DNA of 64,000 nt from Hemibagrus wyckioides (Eukaryota; Chordata; Actinopteri; Siluriformes; Bagridae): contig NC_080731.1 of NCBI RefSeq assembly GCF_019097595.1, positions 18,640,071 to 18,704,070 on the forward strand, in the 5' to 3' direction. Below, in pieces: positions 34,101-61,126 of the stretch. Each line of letters starts with the position of its first letter. Positions within the stretch are counted from its first letter, which is position 1. The notes below the pieces were generated by a model. The model ran no database searches and was not told the origin of the DNA. It saw nothing but the letters and a program-made list of their open reading frames with translations. The translations under genes and the position numbers were made by a program.

Positions 34101-35393
34101 TTGTCTTTGCAAGTTTCCTGTTATATCCAGAAAAGGCCATGTTTCCTCTCCCCGCTTTTGCCTTAGATCATGGAGTTTTTCCACTTTGAGAAGCCCATAA
34201 CTTGTCTATACTTTTTATTTTACTCTGGATTTCTTGTTTAAAATCTAATTTCTTTTCCTCTTCTTTGATATTCTCTAGAGATGGTGTTTGTGAGTTTCCT
34301 CTATATAGTGTACATATTGTACTGTATCCTACTCTACACTGGTGCACTGTGAGGACTGACTTGTAAGAGTGATGGTTTCTTACATGCATCTTACCATAAT
34401 TTTTTCACAGTCTGTCTGGGGTAACAGTTTCTACTTAATCAAAATCACTTAATTTTTGCAGTCAGTTTAAGAGGCTAAAAGCTTTTATCATTATTTTTCC
34501 TAACAGTTTAGTTTATATCAGTGTTTGTTATTTAGAATTTCCTCCAATCACTTTTTAAACAAAACCATAATGAAGGCGACTTTAAAAGGAAGTGCAGAAA
34601 AAACTGTGTCAAGATTCTCCATGATGCTCAGTAAAAGTTACTAAAGCTAATTTCCTCATCAAACTGCACTAATTGTAGCTGTAGACTCATTTCCGTAACA
34701 GTTTTCTAAAGCAAATGTTGCGAAGTCACCACATATTGACCGAAAGCATTTTTGCTTTACAACATTTCTTTGAACGTGTCTAAGACTTTTGCACAGTACT
34801 GTGTATATATACTGAGCATCTTGGAGAATCTTGCCAAGGATATTGTCACAAAATAAAGCAGCCTTCATTATGGTTTCTGTCTGAAAAGTGCTGCTACATG
34901 ATATTTAGTATTATATTCAATATATTTATATTTGATATTGTTAATTTTTTTTTTTGTTGTTGTTGTTGAAAAAGTAGTGTTTGGGAGAAAAAAGTTTTTG
35001 TGCTGACCCAGTAATGCAGATCTCATAAAATCTGTAACAAACTATGTAGTAAAAATAGGTGGTAAAAACTGATTTCTGTATAGTATTGTATATACAGCTA
35101 TAGCATACAAATAAAACATAAGTTTTTTTACTTTTAAAAGAAATTTGTTTGTCTGAATTTTAACTTAAATTCTTTAAATATTAAATATTCTTAGTGAAAA
35201 TCTTACAGATGGACAGAATTTTTCTTTCTTTTTGTTGAAATCTTATCATTTTACTACCCTCAGTTACACAACTATGTACTGGTAAATGTGAATATATAAA
35301 ACAAATCTAATAAGTATTTAGTAAAGTAATAAGTGAGATTATAAACTTACCCATGACACAGAGAAACACAGAGAGAGTTGTAAACTGAAGCAT
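28189..35393 (-). CDS. Ig V-set inhibitory receptor with two ITIMs (complete, six exons)
   Basis: A type I membrane receptor predicted to inhibit immune cells. Exons on the minus strand: leader 35393-35351 ([14 protein letters not shown]), V domain 31872-31525, stalk 31447-31406, transmembrane 31310-31197, short linker 31083-31055, tail 28311-28189. Phases are 1,1,1,1,0 and total 699 nt, giving 232 residues with no internal stop. The V domain has canonical Cys (NVTIWCQHD), Trp (FIFWFKQ) and DTGLYYC, an extra Cys pair (GCKQF, SETCYF), and NVT, NVS and NST sequons. The membrane segment has no charged residue, which fits an inhibitory rather than adaptor-paired receptor. The tail carries SVNYAAL and HVVYSSV, both matching the ITIM pattern, and ends SSVEP. 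It resembles fish DICP, NITR or CD300-like families; I cannot choose between them. Intron 1 contains the Tc1 pair and intron 5 a gypsy remnant. A poly(A) signal candidate is at 28006-28001. Confidence 0.8.
28790..30810 (+). mobile_element. Second Ty3/gypsy remnant in Ig-receptor intron 5, copy 1
   Basis: Inserted in an (ATT)n tract. It opens with about 40 bp of LTR (tgtaacatctcagctggc). Internal coding starts at 29.33 kb with a gag CCHC knuckle ([15 protein letters not shown]) and a protease motif ([11 protein letters not shown]). The protease is cut by a deletion relative to copy 2. Integrase remains follow ([48 protein letters not shown]). A purine-rich tract (30421-30444) precedes the 3' LTR (about 30446-30810). 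RT and RNase H are absent. A MITE interrupts the 5' part. Confidence 0.88.
29068..29342. mobile_element. MITE with TTAA flanks, copy 1
   Basis: A 275-bp non-coding element with ends CAATAAATGGGAGACATTGC and, inverted, CAACAAATGGGAACATTGCT. It is flanked on both sides by TTAA (29064-29067 and 29343-29346). The interior is built of repeated aaccatgttttttt words in both senses. TTAA duplication is typical of piggyBac-like elements, but the terminal bases are not the usual CCC, so the family is uncertain. Confidence 0.7.
30811..30860. repeat. (ATT)n microsatellite after gypsy LTR, copy 1
   Basis: About 16 units. The matching tract in copy 2 starting near 63,921 has about 10. It continues the ATT tract seen at the element's 5' edge, so the element probably inserted into the microsatellite. 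Confidence 0.9.
31103..31178. repeat. (ATT)n microsatellite between receptor exons 4 and 5
   Basis: About 25 perfect units, only 18 bp from the donor of the transmembrane exon and 20 bp from the acceptor of the 29-nt exon. The intron is 113 bp and mostly repeat. Confidence 0.95.
31980..33640 (-). mobile_element. Older degenerate Tc1-like element split by a younger Tc1
   Basis: Minus-strand transposase remnants flank the younger element: [20 protein letters not shown] and [10 protein letters not shown] on the right (33.42-33.54 kb), and [14 protein letters not shown] with DLHRVLIS on the left (32.04-32.16 kb). Together they cover part of the DDE domain. Ends and first catalytic region are not recognisable. 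It lies in intron 1 of the Ig receptor. Confidence 0.7.
32165..33412 (-). mobile_element. Near-complete Tc1/mariner transposon
   Basis: A 1248-bp element with inverted ends CACTATATTGCCAAAAGTAT, flanked by TA on both sides. The transposase reads on the minus strand from about 33.28 kb. Helix-turn-helix region: [20 protein letters not shown] and [15 protein letters not shown]. Catalytic region: [24 protein letters not shown] and [18 protein letters not shown] (the D34E part). One base is missing in a G run at about 32.71 kb, compared with the related fragment at 4.7 kb. That splits the frame into 234- and 150-codon pieces. Otherwise well preserved, so a fairly recent insertion. Confidence 0.93.
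33641..34381. other. Non-coding sequence, Ig-receptor intron 1
   Basis: AT-rich with a TAAA run near 33.64 kb. I recognise no exon or named element. It is present once in the window and ends where the second unit begins to match position 1. Confidence 0.4.
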
Positions 35394-35667
35394 TGTGTAT
35401 CAGACCAGAGACAAAGAGGAAACGGTCTGTTGGGTGAATCAAACCCTGGTGTATCTGTGTGCAGGGGTGTGGAGAGTTATACACACTACAGCACTTAGAT
35501 AAAAAAAGGAGGGGCCCACAGGAAAAAAGTAACCTGAAAAAGATCTGTTTATGATTTCTATACTTTTTCTTTTCGTTTTCTTCTGACATGAAACACTGCA
35601 GTAATCTCATAAAACCATACAAATGTTTCTGATTAATGAAAATATTTCCAGATAAAATGTAACTTAC

Positions 35668-35790
35668 CTTTAAATGTTTGTGTGTAGACTTTAGCGTTAG
35701 TGAAAAATAATCCTGGTGTCTTTGTACAGTTCAGAGGGTTTTTATAACGATCTTTTCTCAGGTCCACATCCATGGGAGTGTTGATGATTT
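35668..35790 (-). CDS. Unassigned 123-nt exon candidate, copy 2
   Basis: Sequence and splice sites are the same as the candidate at 1287-1409. If it belongs to a gene starting at the orphan leader (39378-39309), later exons would have to overlap the Ig-receptor locus. Its product is unknown. Confidence 0.4.
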
Positions 35791-38720
35791 CTGAACAGAG
35801 TTAGAGCAGAGACATGCAATGAGACCAAACTTTTTTTCCAAGATCATTCCTAATTAAATAACACACACACACACACAAACACTTTTAAAGTGTGTCATCT
35901 GATGTTCATTCAAACACACTGCCAGGTTTATTTCATTCTACAAACTAATGGAACTGATGTAGTTATTTTAACAAACCTGATCTGGAGAATCTGAATGTGA
36001 AACATTTTCATCTGTTTATCAGATTATCAGTGGTGTCAACTGCACTATAAATACTGCACAACAATCAGGATTCACCTTTTTATTATGAACATAATCTGTC
36101 AGGTTTGTTTTGTGCAAATTTAATAGTGTAAAAAATGGTTACACTATTATGATATAATACAGCAGATATAAAAAGCAGCTGGAGGTGAGAAGCAGAGGAA
36201 CCTCAGGTGAATGTGTCAGTTTTCACACTTCAAATGCAAGCTTCATGCATGCAAAAGTAGCAGGTGTCTGGTCTGTGGTTGGAAAATGATCACAACAGAA
36301 AAATGGACAGCTGCTGCATAGGGGTGAGATAAAACTTGTGGTTTAAGAGATGGCTTCACATGACTACCATGCGGCTGAAACAAATAAAGACAAAAAGAAA
36401 ATTGTAGCTGTCTATAAAATCATTTTATTATTGCTCTGAAAATCATATGTTCAGTGGGGTGTGTATTGTTTTCTGTGTGATGACTGAACTCTCTGCTTCA
36501 GCTCTTTCTGGAGCTCTTTTCGAGTGCTGCTTCACTCCTGAGCTGCTCTTCTGATTAACTTCCTAACTGTTCAGTCAGAGATCTTGTGAGATGTTCCTGT
36601 TCATGGCTGGTTGATGGATGATTGATGTTGGTGATGTTTCTACTTTCAGATAACAGACATGATGCTGCTTACAGGAACATTTAGGAGTTGAGAAATCCGT
36701 CTGTAATCAGTGCTGTTAATCTGCTGCTCAACAATGTTGCTGTGAAGATCATGGAGTAGATCGTTATCCATTACACATCATCAGATGGTTTTTGAGCTTC
36801 AGCTTGGTTATAAATAATTTGTTTACTTGCACTCTGGATTCTAAGAGTGAAAATACAAACCTACCAACACACACTAACCCAACTGATTATAATCAACACA
36901 GGAAAGAGAACTAATTACTACAATCAGCTGTTTTTCTTACTGTGTTCAATACTTTTTCTGTTATTCCATTTTTTTCTGTGTAGTTTTATTGAGTTAATAT
37001 CAATGTCTGGTCTAAAAGTCTTTAAAACTTATTTCCCTCACTGCATATGGCACAAGCAGCACAAGAACCATTAAAGCTCTCACACACTGCATTTTACTGG
37101 GGTTTGAAGACACAGACTCACACAGGTACTCTGACTGCCCCCTACTGGTTAGTTATAACACACCTCTCACCTCCTAATGAAAGACCAGAGCTCTGAGTGC
37201 TTCCTTACTGGTTCCTAAGAAGTCCTGTGTGTTTACTGTAGTGCTGGATTCAGTGAAACTGCCATGATTTTGTAGAACAGAATTATCTGGAACATTCAAT
37301 ACAGGGAATAAACTCATACATCTCGACATTAGTCTTAATATTAATATATAAAATGTGTAGTTAAATGGAAAAGATCCGGATTATGTACTTCCTTTATCCC
37401 TTCATGAACTCCCTCAGAAGTTTAATGTGAGACAGGTTCAGGATTTGACTTTTAAACACACAAACTCATTTCCCACATCCTTCAGTAACTATGCTAATAG
37501 TTAATATGCTACTATGAATTATTCACGGACATTTCCAAAAAAAAAAAACAAAAAACAAAACTTGGATATCGGAAACCCGGTGTGTGTTGAGTCTTCATCA
37601 GTGTTGTAGAGAAGCGGTGTGATTTATAATGACTCCTTCATGGTGAAATGAGACACAGCCCACTGTACATGGAAACATTAGCGACTTTTGTACTGAAACA
37701 TTAATAAAACATTTTTAGACTAGTCTTACTTCTGAAATGAAACTTCCGGATTCACAAATCTATGAAAATTATTTATCAGGACAATTTATAGTTCGGATAA
37801 AATACATGAACTTTAGAAACCCACCATGTCTGAATAAACACTATTTTTCCTACCCATTTTATGTAAGTCCCGCCTCCTTCACAATGATTGGCTAATCCTT
37901 AATTCCGCTCGTATGCGCCCAATCACAGTCCGAGTAGGATTTATTACTAAATCCGAATTCAGCTCACAAACTCCAAGAATCGTAACATTAAGTATATGTG
38001 ATACATAAAACTTCAATATATAATAAGTGTTCTGTCATTAATGTGTTTTCACTGACAATTAAGTCTCTTTTTCACTGAAACCCTGTAGCGCCATCTTCTG
38101 ACCATAATTTAGAACTAGAACTTGTGACGCTGTAACACAAGAATTTCCCACAAGGAATCAAAAAAAGTCACATGTTGACATGTTCATGTGTTGATGCCTT
38201 ACTGGTGAATAAACATGTAGAATTTGAGACACATCACACAATGGAATTATGTTTTACTTCTTGTTTGTGTGGGGTGAAATGTTAATTTAAACACCATAGT
38301 AACCCATTTACATAATGTTAAATTATAAAAGACAAACAATTTCAAGAAACAAAGACATAAAATAAAAATAATGAAATAAAGAATATAACATAAACAAAAT
38401 GTATAATTACAACAAATTGTATAATACAATCAAATTAAACAGTTTTACTGCTTTTGGATTTTTCATTTTACTAAAGGCATCTGATAAATATTTTAGATCA
38501 ATTTTAAACACAATAAGCAAAGGAGGGGATTTAAAGTATCTACTTTTATGTATAAAATATTAAGCCAATTATATAATATTATTAAAATCCTACAAAACAG
38601 AGCACTCTTTGGTTATTCCGTACATTACATCTCGTAAGGTTAGAGTAAAAGCACCAGTAACCACACCCTTCTCCAACATCCAGTACTGCTGCTCAACATA
38701 CTGCCCTTCTCTAGCCGATC
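35791..38720. other. Non-coding stretch upstream of the Ig receptor, copy 2
   Basis: Counterpart of 1410-4317, with small indels (for example an extra caactccctcagaagtttaa-type insertion near 37.41 kb). No exon or element seen beyond the promoter-like CCAAT/GC cluster near 37.87-37.93 kb. Confidence 0.35.
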
Positions 38721-38725
38721 AGTAC

Positions 38726-38737
38726 AGTGACGTCACT
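38726..38737. promoter_or_regulatory. Perfect palindromic CRE-like site, copy 2
   Basis: Same 12-bp palindrome as at 4318-4329. Confidence 0.4.
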
Positions 38738-38807
38738 GACGCGCAACCGGTTAGTGTTAAACATGTGACCCTTTAAAAAAAATTGTGTTTAATTCTGTGA
38801 TTGGCAT

Positions 38808-38808
<1 letters not shown>

Positions 38809-38851
<43 letters not shown>
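38809..38851. repeat. (ATT)n microsatellite, copy 2
   Basis: About 14 ATT units, longer than the copy 1 allele. Confidence 0.95.
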
Positions 38852-39107
38852 TTCTACGAGTACTATACTTATGTCCCGGATTTGAGGCTATAAAGATCTT
38901 CTAATTAGCTGGAAAGTCCATTACATATATAGCCCAAGTATATGTTTTCGTAAAGAAAGTGTAAAAACTTGCATTAACAAGAATAAACACACTTCTGTTT
39001 AAGAACAAACGTCCTTCTTTCACTGCAGTATCATATCAGATCTGCAGTTTATAGTCAGTCTACTGTCACTATTGTTCAACATTTACCGGATTAAACATCT
39101 GATAGTT

Positions 39108-39296
39108 TGTGCCAAGTGTAAAGTTTGGTGGAGGGGGGATTATGGTGTGGGGTTGTTTTTCAGGAGCTGGGCTTGGCCCCTTAGTTCCAGTGAAAGGAAC
39201 TCTGAATGCTTCAGCATACCAAGGCATTTTGGACAATTCCATGCTCCCAACTTTGTGGGAACAGTTTGGAGCTGGCCCCTTCCTCTTCCAACATCT
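39108..39296 (+). mobile_element. Internal Tc1 transposase fragment, copy 2
   Basis: Same fragment as at 4694-4882. It reads tgccaagtg at its left end, as the full Tc1 does, where copy 1 has taccaagtg. Confidence 0.85.
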
Positions 39297-39308
39297 CACC
39301 AAACTCAC

Positions 39309-39378
39309 CAGCTGATGAAAGATGTAGAGAAAACGGGAGAAAAAGCAGGACTTTGAACACAGCGCTGCTGTCCTCCAT
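39309..39378 (-). pseudogene. Orphan class I-type leader exon, copy 2
   Basis: Matches the orphan leader at 4895-4964, with the same downstream Tc1 fragment and upstream LINE tail plus TATC repeat. The insertions that broke this gene therefore predate the separation of the two units. Confidence 0.6.
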
Positions 39379-39433
39379 TTTTCAGTGTAGAATTTAACCG
39401 AACAGAAATAAAGAATCTCATGAATTAGGATGA

Positions 39434-39463
39434 ATTGTGAATTTCCCTTTGGGATGAATAAAG

Positions 39464-39557
<94 letters not shown>

Positions 39558-39566
39558 ACTATCTAT
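39434..39566 (+). repeat. LINE 3' tail and (TATC)n microsatellite, copy 2
   Basis: Same structure as at 5020-5155; the array differs slightly in length. Confidence 0.8.
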
Positions 39567-41050
39567 GAATGAAATTTTGTGGCACACTGGAATAACTTCC
39601 TCACAGCGTTCACCACCATGCAAAACTGCAGGAGAGAAAAAAAATTAGCCGAGACTTTGTCGGACAAGGTCACATGATTGTAATTGTTGATCTGATTGGT
39701 TGCTTCAGTGTTCGATGTCTGATTTTTTTTCCAGAGGTGGAGCTTTAAATCCAGTGGATTTAGTAAAAAAAAAAAACTGAAAAGATGCAAGGGCTTAGCA
39801 TTGTTGCCTCACAGCGAGAAGGTCCTGTTGTGTGTGGGGGCATTGTGTAGAGTATTACTGCAGACAACTTATTATTAAGTCATCCAGAAAAAGATCCCAA
39901 ACTCTGCAATACTATGAACAATTGCCCACAAATAAGATAAATACCACAGATATTTAAATATGCATTGCCATAAATATTCACTGTAAAATGAAGACTGAGT
40001 GGGATACAATCATTATGAATGCAAATAAATGTTTGTACAGATTCGCTGCTTGCTCTGTCCACAGCAGAAGCATTAAAAGTGTCGATTGTATTGAAAAAGG
40101 CTTCACTGCTCCAAGCTTTGACCCTTTAATGTTGTGTGACCGTTTGGTAGCGTCATTATATTTCATTAACATTTTTTTTTTATAACTTAACCCAAGCTGA
40201 TTGGGCAGCCGTTTGATAGATGCCTATATTTAAATAATTATGGGGTCTGTTAAAAAAAAAACAGTTATATATTGTTATTATTGACCAAATTAAATAAATA
40301 AAGTAAGAATTTTTCCATTGCTTTGGACATTAAAGGGTTAACACTTGGTGATTTATTAGCAGTTTCTATTTTATAATGAAATAAATATACTGTGCTTGTA
40401 TGACTCATGGATAATAGTGCTTGTGTGAAACACACACACAGGTTGGTATTTACTACAAAAGATATCAAATGTCAAATCACACACATATAGAATCGGCCTG
40501 AAATAATGGCTATTTATTTAACATTCAGTTTGTTGAACCCTAGTAAGAGTAATTATAAGGAATAATAATACAGCAGTTTTCAAACATATTGTAAGAATGA
40601 TTAATTAATGGGTATATTTTCCTTATAATAATACATAATAGTTTAAATGTATTTCATTTCAGTTTTGCAGTAAATGATAAAATGAAGATAGATCAGAGGA
40701 GGAATGGAGCAGAAGAGGACACAGGAATAACATCTCAGAATAATAGCAAGAACATGCAATGTCCGAGAAAAAAAAAAAAAGCCTACAGACCAGAGTCAAG
40801 GGTTGCATTACATATATATTCACATTTTACATAAAAAGATTCATGCAAATTACAAGCAAAACAAAAGAAAAACAATATGTACATGTATTCTGGTTAAAGA
40901 AAGAAAAAAAAGTCTCACTTCAGCAGTGGAAAAAAGAGAGAGATTTCTGGCATTTGGCACACGCTCTTACAGAGTGACATACAAGAATGCTTAGAAGTAA
41001 ATGTACATACAACATACAACAATACATAAAACAAGCAGGAAAAATGAGAG

Positions 41051-41335
41051 CTAGTTTAAGTGCTTCAGGAAGAGGTAGGTCTTCATCCACCGCTTGAAGA
41101 CGGTCAGTGACTCGACTGTTTGGACATCTAGGGGACGTTCATTGCACCACCTGTGTGCCAGAGCAGAGAAGAGTCTTGATGTATACCTACCTTTTACCCT
41201 GAGAGATGGTGGGACCAGTCGAGCAGTGCCAGTGGACCTGAGGGAGCGAGGTGCAGTCTGAGGAGAAATAAGAGCTTTGAGGTAAGAGTGCAGTGGGGTG
41301 GTGTGGGAGAACTTAGGCAGGTCATGCAGCTGCAT
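41051..41335 (-). mobile_element. Degenerate LINE-like repeat, copy 2
   Basis: Counterpart of 6641-6925 with several substitutions, including loss of the second Trp (RWCNERPL instead of RWWNERPL). Confidence 0.55.
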
Positions 41336-42149
41336 TTTAGATCATTTACAGAGGACAAACTGCATTCAGCATTCAGAGGTATATATACTGTGTTAAAAAT
41401 ATTGTTTGTTGCTTCAGACAGGAACATGTTAAAATGTCATTATAAAGCACAGCTACAACGTGTGCTATTCGTGGCTACATTTACAACCAGGAGAAATTTC
41501 ATTTGTGGCTTAAAGAAGAGTTTTACCTACACACGGCTAAAGTTAAGGCGGACTAGTAAAGCTCAGATAAAGATACTAGTAGACTATAACTAATAGCAGT
41601 AATAATAGTAATAATCACCTGCAGCTGTGTGATTACACGAGCTCCCTCGAAACCTAAGCTTAAGGTGAGACATGTTCAGGCTTTGACTTTTAAATACACA
41701 AACTCATTTCCCACATCCTTCACAACCGACTGTATTACAGTGAAGGTTCTGCTAAACCTCCGAGATCTTCACAAGCAACTGAATCAACAAGAGATAAATA
41801 TGTTACTGTAATTTATCCACTGACACTTTTTTTTAAGTAATATCTACAGCAATGCACAAAAAAGACAAAACACAATCAACTCTTATTTTTATCTGGATGT
41901 ACCACAGTTATGACGCTGTCACTAGTTTATTTGTTAAATAATTTAATACTTTCTATATAAAACCATAGACAACATATAACATTGTTTGTGCCTTAAATGT
42001 CTGAACATCACATTCATAGCACTTCATAATAAAAATAAGTCTCATATCATACATGTAAATCTAATGCATTCACTACATTTGCTCTGAAAAGCAGAAATAG
42101 TTGGTTTGTTAAACACTGATATATCAGGAGGCATTAGAAGTCAACAGCA

Positions 42150-42446
42150 AAGCTCTCGATTTACCAGTCAACCTATGTTCCTACTCTCACTTATGGTCAT
42201 TGGCTTTGGGTCATGACCAAAAGGACCAGATCCCGGATACAAGCGGCCAAAATGAGTTTCCTTCATAGGGTGGCATAGTGTTCCCTTAGAGAGAGGGTAA
42301 GGAGCTCTGTCACCCGGGAGGAGCTCGGAGTAGAGCCGCTGCTCCTCCACATCGAAAGGGGCCAGCTGAGGTGGAAGGGGGTAGACCCAGGACACACTGG
42401 AGGGACTATGTCTCTCGGCCGACTGCTTAAACTGCTGCTCCTGTCT
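42150..42446 (+). mobile_element. RTE-type LINE 3' fragment, copy 2
   Basis: Counterpart of 7740-8035 with near-identical sequence. Confidence 0.7.
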
Positions 42447-42481
42447 AGTCAGTCATTTGTGTTTGTCTGTCATTTGTGTAC

Positions 42482-42483
<2 letters not shown>

Positions 42484-42536
<53 letters not shown>
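42484..42536. repeat. (AT)n microsatellite, copy 2
   Basis: Counterpart of 8074-8125, about one unit longer. Confidence 0.95.
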
Positions 42537-42544
<8 letters not shown>

Positions 42545-43539
42545 GTATGTATACATACACACACGAGTCAGTTATTTTATGTATCTGCATTTTTACTGTA
42601 AGATATTCCCTATGGAGTTCAGATTTCATTGAATTCTTATATTAATAATATAATGAAATGCATGTTGGGATTTTTTTTGTCTCCATTTGTACCAGTAACC
42701 TTCACCCCCGACACACACAAACACCTTCTGACCTCCAACACACACACACACCCCACTGCCATGTGTGAGTTACAATATCTACAATATCTGATTAAAGTGA
42801 TGATGACAGTGAGGTGCTGCTACGAATGAATCAGTTACCACAGAGTTAGAGTTTTTTCCCCTCTCACACTTTATAGTATTAGAACTTTTAATCTGTCACA
42901 TTTTACTGCTTCTTTATCCTTTATTACTTTTTATTGCCTTTTTGTAACATTGTGTTCTGACTTTTTTGCTAATACTGATCATAGTGTTGAGATTATATGC
43001 AAGCCGCCAGGTATTTAATGCATTCAATATTTTAAAATTGCAATTATTTCATATCTCTGTATATTTTCGTCTAATAAATTCATTAGTATTTCAGATTTCA
43101 TACTTTAAACGGATTTGACAGAAAACATTATATTCTTATGTTAATAATATTGTAAACTGCTTGTTTTTTTTGTTTCTTTTATGAAATGCTTTCGATACGC
43201 TGAAGTTCCCTTGACACATCCTCACCTTCCCCCCAGCGTATGCTTGCATGCACCCACACACAAATAAAACTAACATTTTTTACTCTTGCCCTGAGTACCA
43301 GTCTACTATTTTCTCAAGATGTCCACTACATTGTGTTCTCTATCACAGTGTGTGTGTTGTAGTGGAAAAGTGTTATTTGTCTGTATATTATCAAAGGGAC
43401 TGTGCAATAGTAAAGGAGTGTGTTATTAGTGTGTGTGTGTGTGTGTGTGTGTGTTGTAAAGGATGTAGGAGTGTGTATACTATCTGTGTGTGTGTCTAAT
43501 AGCTGTATTTGCAGTAACAGAGCAGGTCACACACTTTAT

Positions 43540-43726
43540 CTTTCTTCTTTAGAGTCTCTCTGCCATAAGACACAAACTTCTTTAACTGATCAATACAGCT
43601 GTTCTTCAAATAGTCCTTCCAGTATTTAGCTTCATCTCCTGTAGGATCCCACTGCTTTATAAAGATTTCAGCTTGTGCTTTAGCTGCAGTCCAAGTTCCA
43701 GTTTTCAGATCCAGACTGATGAAACT
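43540..43726 (-). pseudogene. Class I alpha-2 exon fragment, copy 2
   Basis: Same truncated exon as at 9132-9318, with the same dead AT donor and CA-repeat boundary. The neighbouring GT repeat is shorter here. Because the break is shared, it predates the separation of the two units. Confidence 0.8.
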
Positions 43727-43761
<35 letters not shown>

Positions 43762-45065
43762 CTATAATTAAATTCTCACATCTCTCATGTAAATCTGTGT
43801 AAATCAAAGCAAAATAAATAAAACTGGCAGAATAAAAGTTTGTTTCATTTCCACACTGGAATTTCAGATATGTGTGACAGGACAACATTTAAGATATTGA
43901 TTCTGTGCCAGAAATATTTGTTCACGTTCCCACAGTTTCATTGAATAAACCTGGCAAGAATAAAAAAAAGATCTTTGTAAGACTTTAAGACAGAATTTAT
44001 AATATCAGTGTAGTGTCAGGAGGAGCAGCTCTACTGCAGAGTAGAAAGTCTACAAACATCTTCATCTTGTTTCATATACTCTTATTAAGAAATGCCTGTG
44101 ATGGACTGGTGACCTGTCCAGGGTGTACCCCTGCCATTCACCCAATGTGTGCTGGGATAGCTACATCATCTCAGTGTCATATCTTCTAACAAGATATCTT
44201 TACAAATAACACCCCTCTAAAAGTCTATGTAAGTCTCTGTAACAGCAGTCAAAATAAAACATCAAGATAAACACAATTCAGGTTTAAAAATAAAGCCCTT
44301 CTTACACTCTTGGATAAAATCTCTCAGTTTTCTTGTGATCCTGTATAATAAAGTCAGAAACTTTATTCTCTATTTTATTGAGGACAGACGACTTTCATGT
44401 ATATAGTTTTCATATCATTTATTTAGTTTGTAAATGTCACATGGCCATCACGGACAATGCAGATCCAGACCACCAGAGAGCCCCTGACCCATCATTTAAA
44501 CTTCTCCTGTTTATTACTCCGTTTCCCCTCTTGACCATGTTCACCTGTTTCATCCTAGTTTAACTCCATTCTGTTTACTGTTTGTTTCCTTTATTCCCTC
44601 TGTATTATAGAAATAAAGACCTGTATTTGCATTTGCCTCAAAAAAGGTTTCCTAACCTGTGGCATGATTATAGTTTAGTAAATAAATAAACCAACCAAAG
44701 ACATTTTCTTCATGTTCTTATTTAGAAGCTATTTATTTTTTAATGAATTTATTTACAGATTAATAAATATACAGTACCACATACTACAGCACTGAGCTCA
44801 GTGGAGCAGAACAGAACAGCGCCTCATACAAACACAATCACATAGAAAACTGTACAAATGTACAAACAAAATTCATAAATACATTTTACATATTGTGTGT
44901 GGTCCTCATCTCCATCTCCTGGTGTCTCCTAAAGAAACAGGATCAGCTCTGAGCTGAGATTTAATGTAAGCTCAGGTTTTTCTGCTGGATTTTCAGTCCA
45001 CACAGATTTTTATTCCATAAACATCATCATGTCTTACTCTCTCAGTTCAGCAGAAAGACACACAG

Positions 45066-59696
<14,631 letters not shown>

Positions 59697-59752
59697 CTTA
59701 CAGTGTAGACTTTAAACAAAAATAAACAAGTCCATAAAATCTGGTAAACTCC

Positions 59753-59940
59753 TTTATATAGTCGATAACACACCGGAGTAAATTCCCCACAGCGTTTACC
59801 ACGAGACTCCAAAACAGCAGCAGCGAAAAAACTTTAGATAAAATTCAGACTTTCACTTTGACACCGAGGCTTCCGTCTCTTATCATAATATTATGCGGAG
59901 CTTTCGAGTCACATGATTGTGATTGTTGATCTGATTGGTT
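59753..59940 (-). promoter_or_regulatory. Class I promoter, copy 2
   Basis: Same elements as copy 1: TATA box near 59753-59762, ISRE-like gactttcacttt (plus-strand reading) at 59848-59859, and the Y/CCAAT motif ctgattggtt at 59931-59940. A few substitutions lie around the motifs, not in them. Confidence 0.58.
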
Positions 59941-61126
59941 GCTTCAGTGGCCGGTGACTGGTTTGTTTTTAGAGGTGGAGCTTTAAATCCAGTGTGGTTA
60001 AAGAAACGGAAATGACGTATTATTGCTGGCTAGTGTTGTAGGAGGTGTGTGGTGGTGTGTAGAGTATTATTACAGACAATTTATTAATGAAATCATCCAG
60101 AAAAAGATCTCAAACTCTGCAATACCATGAACTATTGCTCCCAAATAAGATAAATCCCATATAATTATTCAAATGTATGTATTGCCATCATTATACACTG
60201 TAAGAGGAAGCCAGTCATTATTAGGATATGTAACACATTCAAATGATTATTATTAATATAAATTTGTACAGATTCACTGCTGGCTCTGTCCTCAGCAGCT
60301 GATGTAAACGCAGGAGGTTCAAATTGTAAAATAAAGATTTGTGAAGCATTAAATGTCTCGATTGTATTGAAAAAGGCTTCATGACTCCAAGCTTAGATTA
60401 ACACTACATGCTAGTGGCTTCTGTGGGTCAGATATATTAGCAGCTTCACTGAGTTGCTAACGTAGGGATTTATTAGCATTTTTATTTTACAAATAAATAA
60501 ATATACTGTATTCGTATGACTCATGGATAAAAGTGCTTGTGTGAAACACACACAGGTTGTTATTTACTAAAAAACGATATTATATCAAATGTTAAATCAC
60601 ATAAATACAGACTCAATTTGAAATAATTTATTTCACCATCAATTCTTCAAACCCAAATAAGAGGAATTCTAAGGAATAATAATACAGCAGATTTCTACCA
60701 CTGTAATAATGATTAATTATAACTAATGGACATGTTCTCCTAATCATAATAATACATAATAATACATTTATATTATTTCATTTTAATTTCACATTAAATA
60801 ATAAAATGAAGATAAGACACATTTTCAAAACTGTCCTAATTTAATGACACATTAACGTCTCAATCTCAGTGAAAACTAAATCCAGAAATGAACCAAACCA
60901 TTTCAGGCTCCAGAGATTCCACTTGAAACAAGTGGATTAGTAAATATTTTTTATTGAAAGACTAGATTCATCCTGTAGATATTATACTGGATCATATCAT
61001 ATTAGATTAGATCCAATGCGACTCAGTTCTGTAACTGTGATGGTATAAAACCTACAGTTACTTTTCGGGCCATCAGGAATATCAGTGTCATATGAAGTAA
61101 ACAGTAAATGATCTGTGAAATTATGT

